A stretch of DNA of 7,637 nt from an uncultured Saprospiraceae bacterium (GTDB lineage Bacteria; Bacteroidota; Bacteroidia; Chitinophagales; Saprospiraceae). The translations under genes were made by a program, and so were the position numbers. Below, in pieces: positions 1-6,124 of this stretch. The stretch's first letter is position 1. The number at the start of each line of letters is the position of its first letter. The notes beneath the pieces are model-generated. The model was given only the letters and a program-made list of their open reading frames with translations, had not been told where the DNA came from and did no database searches. Location of the stretch: assembly GCA_937127195.1 (NCBI GenBank), contig CAKZLT010000247.1:1-7637 (forward strand). Reading direction: 5' to 3'.

Positions 1-54
1 GTTGCGAGTTGGCTACCGCTGTTTTGTAACTAATAGCGGTAGCCAACTCGCAAC
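1..54. repeat. Perfect 20-bp inverted repeat with 14-nt loop
   Basis: Positions 1-20 (GTTGCGAGTTGGCTACCGCT) are the exact reverse complement of 35-54, with a 14-nt AT-rich loop at 21-34. The outer part of each arm is the heptamer motif of the adjacent tandem array (reverse complement on the left). The inner part (GGCTACCGCT / AGCGGTAGCC) is unique. The left arm begins at base 1, so the structure may extend beyond the window. It lies downstream of the stop codon of the leftward adaptor gene, so it would form a strong hairpin in read-through RNA. There is no T-tract in the position needed for an intrinsic terminator. Its function is unknown; transcript 3'-end protection or a cruciform are inferences only. 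Confidence 0.9.
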
Positions 55-121
55 TCGCAACTCGCAACTCGCAACTCGCAACCCGCAACCCGCAACCCGC
101 AACCCGCAACCCGCAACTCAC
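45..121. repeat. Tandem heptamer array, 11 units
   Basis: Eleven contiguous 7-bp units are visible. Five copies of AACTCGC (45-79) are followed by five copies of AACCCGC (80-114) and one degenerate terminal unit AACTCAC (115-121). The first copies overlap the right arm of the inverted repeat at 1-54. The array ends 8 bp from the stop codon of the HlyD-type gene (TAG on the minus strand, 130-132). Because 7 is not a multiple of 3, three units make a 7-residue peptide repeat and the array reads open in frame. It therefore produces a spurious small ORF across 2-193 that should not be annotated as a gene. The array is non-coding simple-repeat DNA of a kind prone to slippage; no function is evident. 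Confidence 0.95.
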
Positions 122-129
122 AACCGATT

Positions 130-1503
130 CTACTTAACCGATTTCAATGGAGCTTTGGTTTTTAGTTTTTCATCTTTAATCTTTGTATCATAAAAATCAG
201 GCGGAAAGGCGTTCAATTGTCTCCAGATTTCGTACCAAATCGGTACATTTTGGAGCAAAGCCATACCTTCAGCGCCACCACCGACTCTGAGTGCTTTTGG
301 CCATTTCTTTTCTGATTCTTCTGGAGCGACTAATAACCTAAATTCGCCCTTGTCATTGGCAAAGTTATCAATGGCTACAACCTTTCCACGAAACATTCCT
401 AACGAAGCATTTGGCCAACCTGCAAATACAATTGCTGGCCATCCATCAAACAAAATCTGTATTGGTTGCCCTTTCTTTACCAAAGGTAAATCCATCGGTT
501 TGATATACATTTCAATTGCCAAATCATAATTAGAAGGCATAATACTCACTATCTTTTCACCTTCTTTGAGTGTTTCTCCGATACCTGTTGTCAATGCTTT
601 TGTGATATATCCATCCTGTGGTGCAGTGATATAATACATCCCTTGACGCACCGAATAATTCATGTATTCGTTTTGCATTTTAGTCACTTTTGCTTCTGCA
701 TCATACTGACCAGAAAGCGTTGAAAAGCGATCGGAACTTGCTTTTGCTAGCTTATCTTGATACTGATTTGCGATAGAAACCAATTCAATTTGAGCATTCA
801 AAAGTATATTCCTGCTCGTCAAAAGTTTATTCTCGGAGCTGATTAGTTTTCCTTGTGATTCTTGAAATTTCACTCGACGACTTTCTAACTTCGTCAAAGA
901 CTCAATTCCGTCTTTGTACATTTGTTCCATTCGACCAAATTGGACATTGGCAATTTCAAAATTCTTCTTAGCTACCTCAAAATTGATACTATCCGAAGCT
1001 ACTTTTAGCAAGCCCTGTCGATAATAATTTTGTGCTTGTTTCAACTTCAAATCTCGGGTTTGTCGCAAGGCTTTTATTTGGTTGTCAAGCGCACCAACTT
1101 TTTCGTTATACGAGCGAACGGATAATTCTTTAGCAGCAATTTGTTGTTGCGTTCTGTCCAATAAATTAGGGTCAAGGTATTTATCTTTTATTTCTGAAAT
1201 AAATAAAATAGTATCTCCTTTTGACACAAAATCACCTTCTCGAACAAACCATTTTTCTACTCGCCCAGCGATAATAGAATGAATAGTCTGTGGTCTTTGC
1301 TCTGGATTAAGTGTCGTTACATATCCTTTTGAACGAATATTTTGAGTCCAAGGCAAGAACATAAAACCGATGAAAATAGCCAACAAAATCATCAAGAGTC
1401 TGGCTAACATATTCGCTTTACTAGACTTTTTAAGAATTTGAAACGATTTATATTTTGCCTTATTAACTTTATCATCTATGCGATTCCTACTTAGGTTTAA
1501 CAT
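130..1503 (-). CDS. HlyD-type membrane-fusion protein (periplasmic adaptor of an ABC exporter)
   Basis: A 457-residue adaptor anchored in the inner membrane that should link the ABC protein encoded just upstream to an outer-membrane channel. The N-terminus is basic and cytoplasmic (about 1-32), followed by one membrane helix (about 33-51, LARLLMILLAIFIGFMFLPW). A first biotinyl-lipoyl half is at about 73-104 (SIIAGRVEKWFVREGDFVSKGD). A long coiled-coil hairpin rich in K/Q/E/L spans about 112-285, and the second lipoyl half is at about 289-320 (YITAPQDGYITKAL). A beta-barrel region (about 325-400) and a Trp/Pro-rich tail (about 415-440) complete it. Order, length and topology fit the HlyD family rather than the RND/MacA type at the other end of the window. 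The start lies 79 bp past the stop of the ABC gene on the same strand, so the two are probably co-transcribed. The leader is A-rich without Shine-Dalgarno. The substrate cannot be read from the sequence. No TolC-type partner follows before the window edge; one may lie beyond it. Confidence 0.88.
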   Translation of the reverse strand: MLNLSRNRIDDKVNKAKYKSFQILKKSSKANMLARLLMILLAIFIGFMFLPWTQNIRSKGYVTTLNPEQRPQTIHSIIAGRVEKWFVREGDFVSKGDTILFISEIKDKYLDPNLLDRTQQQIAAKELSVRSYNEKVGALDNQIKALRQTRDLKLKQAQNYYRQGLLKVASDSINFEVAKKNFEIANVQFGRMEQMYKDGIESLTKLESRRVKFQESQGKLISSENKLLTSRNILLNAQIELVSIANQYQDKLAKASSDRFSTLSGQYDAEAKVTKMQNEYMNYSVRQGMYYITAPQDGYITKALTTGIGETLKEGEKIVSIMPSNYDLAIEMYIKPMDLPLVKKGQPIQILFDGWPAIVFAGWPNASLGMFRGKVVAIDNFANDKGEFRLLVAPEESEKKWPKALRVGGGAEGMALLQNVPIWYEIWRQLNAFPPDFYDTKIKDEKLKTKAPLKSVK

Positions 1504-1582
1504 TTTTTTCTATTTCTAATCTTTATAAAAAATGACTTTTTAGAATTGAAAGGAGAGCGATTTTGTTGCTCATTTTCAAACA

Positions 1583-3301
1583 TTAAACATTAAAAACTTC
1601 TTGATACCAATCTTTTTCCATTGTTTGCGCAAATGTGCCGCAATCAATCATTTCGCCTTCTTTTAAAGCAACAATTCTTTTAAAATGACTAGCAACTTTT
1701 GGATCATTGGATACTGCAATCACAGTACAACCATTGTCTTCTGACAACAAGTAATTCATCAAACGTTCTCTATCAAGCGTTTCTAATTTATTGAAAGTAT
1801 CTTCCAATAAAATCATTTTTGGTTTGCCGATAATTGAGCGCGCCAACATGATTTTTTGCGTAACTGTTTTCGGTAATTTTCTACCTTCTGGATCTAAAAC
1901 CTTGTTATATCCTTCTTTTACGCTTTCAATAAATTCGGTCAAACCAACGATTTCAACCGCTTTTTTAATATCATCAAAATCAATATTTGGTCGCCCCATT
2001 GAAATATTCTCAGAAATTGTTCCTGAAAATATATCTTCTCGCGCCAAACTATCACCCATGATATAGCGCAGTTCTGTCAAATCAACATTTCCTAAAGGAA
2101 TATTATTATAAGCAATTGTTCCAGTATAATTTTCATATAATCCTGCAATGATTTGTAATAAAAGAGACTTACCAGAACCGCTAAAACCTGCAATACAAAC
2201 CTTTTCGCCTGGGCTAATATTCAAGTTCATATTTTTAATAATATCCTCATTGGCATCCTCAAAACGATAACTAAAATCACGTAATCGAACGCTCAATCCT
2301 TCTTCCTTTGTAATATTTTTAATTCGATTATCAGAAGTATCTTCTAATGGTAAATCGGTAACGGTACCGATTTTTTCGATAGCTGTCAAAACATCATATA
2401 CCGTTTCTAAACTCAAAATAATCTTTTCAATAGCGGCTGAAACTAAAATTATGACAATCTCTGCGGCGACAAACTGACCAATGTTCATTTGCTGCTGAAT
2501 AACCAACATTCCTCCCAAAATCAATAAACCAGCCGCAATAATGGCGCGCAAAGTAATCATATTGATATACTGAGTCATCAAAATTCGGAAGTGTTTATTT
2601 CTTGATTTTAAATAGCCCGTGACTAGTTCATCTGTTTTTTCAAGTGGCAAGTCAGTCTTTCCTGCTAGCTTAAAAGTTTCCAAAGTTCTTGCAACTTCTT
2701 CTAACCAGTGAGCTACAGCGTATTTATATTTAGATTCCATTAAAGAGGTTTTCAACCCTGTTGGTCCAGTTAGGCGGATAATTAGGAAGAGTACCAAAAC
2801 GATGAAAAGGCTAAAAAAGATAAAGAAAGGATGATAAAAAGATAATAATATCAACCCAAAAAGAACTTGTAAAGAGGCTTGAGATAAATCAATAAGAATT
2901 TTTGGTATTCCTTTTTGGATATTTAAAGTATCAAAAAAGCGATTAACCAACTCAGGCCCGTAATATTTTCTCACTGCGGACATTTGCATTCTGGGTAAGC
3001 GATAAGCAAATTCAAAAGCCGAACGAGTAAATATTTTTTGTTGTAAACGCTCTGTAATCGTCAATTGCATAATCTGCAAAACACCAACCATAACCATTCC
3101 TCCAATCACCAAAGCAACTAGAATAATCCATGCAGTAGAAACCTCTCCAATATTAATGAGATTGATAATAGCTTGAATACCAAGAGGTAAGGATAGATTA
3201 ATCAGTCCACTAAAAATAGCAAAAATGTAAATATTGGAAATCTCTTTCTTGTCAATGCTTAGCAACGCAAAAAAGCGTTGTAAAGCGGTCAATTTATTCA
3301 T
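1583..3301 (-). CDS. ABC exporter half-transporter (TMD-NBD) with degenerate ATPase motifs
   Basis: A 572-residue fusion of a six-helix exporter membrane domain (helices near 22-50, 57-78, 133-155, 157-177, 247-269 and 276-298) and a C-terminal nucleotide-binding domain (about 337-572). It has no N-terminal C39 peptidase domain, so it is not a bacteriocin-processing exporter. Seen in the NBD: an A-loop-like Tyr345 and an intact Walker A, GFSGSGKS (372-379). The Q-loop region (412-425) lacks Gln before the conserved FSGTI. The signature is LPKTV (476-480) instead of LSGGQ. Walker B ends Glu500-Asp501, the reverse of Asp-Glu. The D-loop is NKLE (504-507), and Asn532 sits where the switch His belongs. 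The frame is intact and the fold motifs are kept, so this is not a simple pseudogene. It may need a second ABC subunit or have low ATPase activity. It is first in a leftward unit with the HlyD-type adaptor. The family assignment is firm; substrate and activity are not known. Confidence 0.88.
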   Translation of the reverse strand: MNKLTALQRFFALLSIDKKEISNIYIFAIFSGLINLSLPLGIQAIINLINIGEVSTAWIILVALVIGGMVMVGVLQIMQLTITERLQQKIFTRSAFEFAYRLPRMQMSAVRKYYGPELVNRFFDTLNIQKGIPKILIDLSQASLQVLFGLILLSFYHPFFIFFSLFIVLVLFLIIRLTGPTGLKTSLMESKYKYAVAHWLEEVARTLETFKLAGKTDLPLEKTDELVTGYLKSRNKHFRILMTQYINMITLRAIIAAGLLILGGMLVIQQQMNIGQFVAAEIVIILVSAAIEKIILSLETVYDVLTAIEKIGTVTDLPLEDTSDNRIKNITKEEGLSVRLRDFSYRFEDANEDIIKNMNLNISPGEKVCIAGFSGSGKSLLLQIIAGLYENYTGTIAYNNIPLGNVDLTELRYIMGDSLAREDIFSGTISENISMGRPNIDFDDIKKAVEIVGLTEFIESVKEGYNKVLDPEGRKLPKTVTQKIMLARSIIGKPKMILLEDTFNKLETLDRERLMNYLLSEDNGCTVIAVSNDPKVASHFKRIVALKEGEMIDCGTFAQTMEKDWYQEVFNV

Positions 3302-3604
3302 ATCTTTTAGCTTGTTAAATGTTCTGAAAGCAGAAACGATAGTTTTACTATTAAGTTTAGTAGTTTTATTATTTTTTATAAAAAAAGCTAATTGTTTTCA
3401 AATTTCTTTTGATGAGAAACTTTGTTTTACTTTGGCTTTTTATTTAGTTGAAAAACTTTAGGAGTGTTTTTTTTATAAAAAACTAATAATCAACAATAAG
3501 TGAAATAAAGAAAGAATCCTATAAACATCACTTTGCTTTCTTTTGTCCCTTTGTGGTTCAAAAAACATCGATTAAAATAAAAAATCATTCAAATTAATTT
3601 ACAA
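3302..3604. other. Divergent A/T-rich intergenic region
   Basis: This 303-bp spacer separates the divergent ABC and queG start codons and must hold both promoters. It is very A/T-rich and contains no credible gene; the short ORF crossing its left half overlaps the 5' end of the ABC gene and resembles nothing. A self-complementary 14-mer TTTTTTATAAAAAA occurs twice, at 3372-3385 and 3469-3482. I looked for the Bacteroidota sigma-A elements (TTTG and TAnnTTTG) and found only imperfect matches: TCACTTTG near 3528-3535, and a too-closely spaced TTTG/TACTTTG pair at 3408-3434. I therefore call no specific promoter. The leader immediately before queG (AATTTACAA) is A/T-rich with no Shine-Dalgarno. 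Confidence 0.6.
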
Positions 3605-4528
3605 ATGCAAATCCATCAACGAACTCAATTTGTCAAGCAATCCGCGTTGGACTTAGGCTTTTCTTTTGTTGGAGTTGCTAAAGCGAGGCAACTAGACGAA
3701 GAAGCCAAAAGGCTCGAAAAATGGTTGAATCAAGGTTTTCATGGAGAAATGTCTTACATGGAAAATCATTTTGATAAAAGGATTGACCCAACAAAACTCG
3801 TCGATGGTGCAAAAACCGTCGTAACGTTGATGTATAATTATTATACAGACGAAAAACCAACCGATGAAAATGCGCCAAAAATATCTAAATACGCTTACGG
3901 AAAAGACTATCATCATGTCGTTAAAAACAAATTAAAAACGCTTTTAGCGTTAATAAATGAAGAAATTGGAGAAGTAAGTGGGCGGTGTTTTGTAGATTCT
4001 GCGCCAGTAATGGAACGGGATTGGGCAAAACACAGCGGAATGGGCTGGATTGGAAAAAATAGCTTACTAATTAACAAGCAACAAGGTTCGTTTTTCTTTT
4101 TAGCAGAATTAATTATTGATTTAGAATTATCGCCTGACGCACCGATCAAAGACTATTGTGGGACTTGTACACGCTGTATTGATGCTTGCCCGACAGATGC
4201 AATTGTTGAACCATTTTTGGTTGATGGAAGCAAATGTATCTCATATTTTACCATTGAACTTAAAGCTGCAATTCCTGATGAAGTTAAAGGCAAGTTCGAA
4301 AATTGGATGTTTGGTTGTGATATTTGCCAAGATGTTTGTCCCTGGAATCGTTTTTCTAAACGACACGCCGAACCGAGTTTTGAGCCGCACGCCGACTTGT
4401 TGGGATTAACCAGAAACGATTGGGAAGAAGTCACCGAAGAGGTTTTTAGAGTGCTTTTTAGAAAATCAGCAGTCAAGCGGACAAAATTCAAAGGCTTGAA
4501 ACGCAATATTGATTTTTTATTAAAATAA
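3605..4528 (+). CDS. queG: Epoxyqueuosine reductase QueG, short form
   Basis: A cytoplasmic cobalamin- and iron-sulfur-dependent enzyme that reduces epoxyqueuosine to queuosine at the wobble base of GUN-anticodon tRNAs, the last step of queuosine synthesis. The 307 residues carry all family landmarks. These are the YAYGKDYHH segment (96-104) and VDSAPVMERDWA (130-141), with the conserved Asp131. GMGWIGKNSLL (145-155) follows. Two ferredoxin-like 4Fe-4S motifs are present: Cys185, 188, 191 and 195 in CGTCTRCIDACP, then Cys211 with Cys238, 241 and 245 in GCDICQDVCPWN. It ends soon after the ferredoxin region and lacks the HEAT-like C-terminal extension of longer homologues such as the E. coli enzyme (about 379 residues). 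I believe this short form is usual in this phylum. The ATG at 3605 gives a normal N-terminus. It appears to be a single gene, with 104 bp to the next ORF, and has no evident tie to the export genes around it. Confidence 0.96.
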   Translation: MQIHQRTQFVKQSALDLGFSFVGVAKARQLDEEAKRLEKWLNQGFHGEMSYMENHFDKRIDPTKLVDGAKTVVTLMYNYYTDEKPTDENAPKISKYAYGKDYHHVVKNKLKTLLALINEEIGEVSGRCFVDSAPVMERDWAKHSGMGWIGKNSLLINKQQGSFFFLAELIIDLELSPDAPIKDYCGTCTRCIDACPTDAIVEPFLVDGSKCISYFTIELKAAIPDEVKGKFENWMFGCDICQDVCPWNRFSKRHAEPSFEPHADLLGLTRNDWEEVTEEVFRVLFRKSAVKRTKFKGLKRNIDFLLK

Positions 4529-4588
4529 GAATGAAATTTTTTTTCATCCAAAAATCTCACCTCTTCATATAAATAATACGGACATTCT

Positions 4589-4602
4589 TAGTCAATTGAC
4601 TA
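4589..4602. promoter_or_regulatory. 14-bp perfect palindrome, candidate operator of the TolC-family operon
   Basis: TAGTCAATTGACTA is exactly self-complementary and ends 30 bp before the start codon of the channel gene. It partly overlaps TACTATTG (4601-4608), which matches the Bacteroidota -7 consensus TAnnTTTG at all but one base. It also overlaps a second small inverted repeat, ACTAC-TATT-GTAGT (4599-4612). A dyad touching a core promoter is the usual arrangement for a dimeric repressor such as TetR or MarR types, which often control efflux operons. I did not find a good -33 TTTG at the expected distance, and no regulator gene is present in the window. The palindrome itself is certain; the operator role is inference. 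Confidence 0.4.
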
Positions 4603-4632
4603 CTATTGTAGTGGCAATCAAAATATGTCATT

Positions 4633-6078
4633 ATGATAAAAAATATCTTTACGGTTCTTATCCTTTTAGGATTTTCGAGTTTCAGTTTTGCACAAGACGG
4701 ACAATGGTCTTTGGAGCGTTGTATCAAGTATGCACAGCAAAATAACCTGTCGATACAGCAATCTAGTCTTTCTGTTCAGCAGTCAGAATTGACTCTGAAA
4801 GGTAACAAAAGAGAATATTATCCGAATCTTTCGGGTTCTGTTTCTTATGGTTTCAATAGTGGTCGTTCGATTGACCCGACAACCAACGATTTCGTTCAAA
4901 ATTCTATTCATACCAATGGCGTTTCTTTGAATACGGGGGCTATTATATATAGTGGCGGACGTATTCCGAACACAATCAAACAAAGCGAATATAACCTTCA
5001 AGCATCTAAATTAGATGTTGATAATTTTAAAAATAATATTAGTCTTCAAGTCGCTAGAGCGTATTTGCAAGTACTTTTGGCAGAAGAGCAACTAGGCAAT
5101 AGTCGAGTGAATATTAAGCAGTTGGAAGATCAACTCGCTCAGACGAATAAGTTAATCAAAGCGGGAACATTACCTGCAAATAATAGTTTGGACATCGAAG
5201 CACAAATTGCAACGAGCGAACAAACTTTGGTTGGCAATCAAAATAATGTTGATATTGCTTATTTGAATATCAAACAATTATTACAATTAGAGCCAAATGC
5301 GCCATTTGTAATCGAAAAACCAACCATAGAATTACCAGCAGGTGACCAATTGAATGCCGTTGCTTTGGAAGGTGTTTATAATGTAGCACTTCAAAATCAG
5401 CCTAATATCGCGGCTGGAGAATTGAGAACTAAAAGTGCAGAAAAAGGAGTTGAGATTGCAAAAAGTGCCTTATTACCAACGCTTAGCGTAGGTGGAGGTT
5501 TGAGTACCAATTATTCAAGTATTGGTCGAGATATAACTAATCCTAATATTTCTTTAACAGACGAAACTACCTTTTATAATGGTTTCGTAGATGGTCAAGC
5601 ATCACAAATAGGACTAACTACTCAGAGAGCAGATGTTACTTTTCCTAATGCAAATTACTTTCAGCAGTTTGGTGGAAATTTAAGCGTTTTTGTTGGTTTG
5701 ACATTGAACGTACCGATTTATAATAGAGGCTTAACTAAGATTTCTATTGAGCAATCGCAATTAGGCGTATTGAATCAACAGTTTAATAATCGCATTCTTA
5801 AACAAAACTTAAAAACAGATATTCAACGTGCTATCGCTGATGCAAAAGCAGCTTATAAGCAGTTACAAGCTTCCGAAAAAAGTGTTAACGCACAAGAAGC
5901 AGCATTTCAAAATACAGAACGTCGTTTTAAAGCAGGTTCAGCTAATAGTTTTGAGTATAATACCGCAAGAAATAATGTAGAAAGTGCAAAAACGCTTTAC
6001 ATCATAGCGAAATACGATTATATTTTTAAGTTAAAAATCATTGATTTCTATCAAGGAAAATCTATTCAATTGAAATAA
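4633..6078 (+). CDS. TolC-family outer-membrane efflux protein
   Basis: An outer-membrane channel subunit expected to trimerise into a beta-barrel plus periplasmic alpha-tunnel and dock with a membrane-fusion adaptor. The 481-residue protein begins with a clear signal peptide: Lys3, then a hydrophobic stretch at about 5-19, with likely cleavage after Ala20 in SFSFA-QDG. The mature part has two homologous outer-membrane-efflux halves, about 25-215 and 245-472. Each consists of long Gln/Asn/Ala/Leu-rich helices with Gly/Ser-rich strand segments (about 64-107 and 283-363). The end of the second half carries the family-typical RFKAGSANSFEYNTARNNVE (431-450) followed by the IDFYQGK closing segment (470-476). 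The size is normal. The next gene, 46 bp downstream, encodes a periplasmic adaptor and is almost surely co-transcribed. An ATG at 4625 opens only a 3-codon reading frame, so 4633 is the start. The channel might also serve the leftward ABC/HlyD pair, which has no channel gene in view; that is inference. Confidence 0.95.
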   Translation: MIKNIFTVLILLGFSSFSFAQDGQWSLERCIKYAQQNNLSIQQSSLSVQQSELTLKGNKREYYPNLSGSVSYGFNSGRSIDPTTNDFVQNSIHTNGVSLNTGAIIYSGGRIPNTIKQSEYNLQASKLDVDNFKNNISLQVARAYLQVLLAEEQLGNSRVNIKQLEDQLAQTNKLIKAGTLPANNSLDIEAQIATSEQTLVGNQNNVDIAYLNIKQLLQLEPNAPFVIEKPTIELPAGDQLNAVALEGVYNVALQNQPNIAAGELRTKSAEKGVEIAKSALLPTLSVGGGLSTNYSSIGRDITNPNISLTDETTFYNGFVDGQASQIGLTTQRADVTFPNANYFQQFGGNLSVFVGLTLNVPIYNRGLTKISIEQSQLGVLNQQFNNRILKQNLKTDIQRAIADAKAAYKQLQASEKSVNAQEAAFQNTERRFKAGSANSFEYNTARNNVESAKTLYIIAKYDYIFKLKIIDFYQGKSIQLK

Positions 6079-6082
6079 AAAT

Positions 6083-6100
6083 CTAGTTGCTAGCAACTAG
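6083..6100. repeat. 18-bp perfect palindrome between channel and adaptor genes
   Basis: CTAGTTGCTAGCAACTAG is exactly self-complementary and starts 4 bp after the channel stop codon, inside the 46-bp intercistronic gap. In mRNA it can form a short hairpin, but no T-tract follows, so it is not an intrinsic terminator. Its half-site contains AACTAGC (6095-6101), one base different from the AACTCGC unit of the array at 45-121. An imperfect further unit, AGCAGCC, follows. It may be a minimal member of the same repeat family and could affect relative expression of the two genes; both points are inference. Confidence 0.8.
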
Positions 6101-6124
6101 CAGCCAGTATCAAATTATATAAAA

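Noticed and set aside
45..121. CRISPR array
   Set aside because: The 7-bp units are directly adjacent with no spacers, and no cas gene is present.
2..193. 63-residue plus-strand ORF with SQLATRN/PQPATRN repeats
   Set aside because: It is the in-frame reading of the heptamer array and then runs antisense into the adaptor gene; no start context or protein resemblance.
3408..3434. TTTG / TACTTTG pair as the queG promoter
   Set aside because: The spacing is shorter than the Bacteroidota consensus, the second element is one base short, and the pair lies about 170 bp from the start codon.
3234..3461. 75-residue plus-strand ORF over the divergent spacer
   Set aside because: It overlaps the ABC gene 5' end antisense, and its remainder is low-complexity translation of AT-rich DNA.
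4531..4547. Hairpin ATGAAA...TTTCAT just after queG as a terminator
   Set aside because: The stem is only six bp, mostly A-T, and is followed by CCAAAAATC rather than a T-tract, so it is not a credible intrinsic terminator.
4153..4560. 135-residue minus-strand ORF opposite queG
   Set aside because: It is antisense to the conserved iron-sulfur region of queG and has no recognisable domain.
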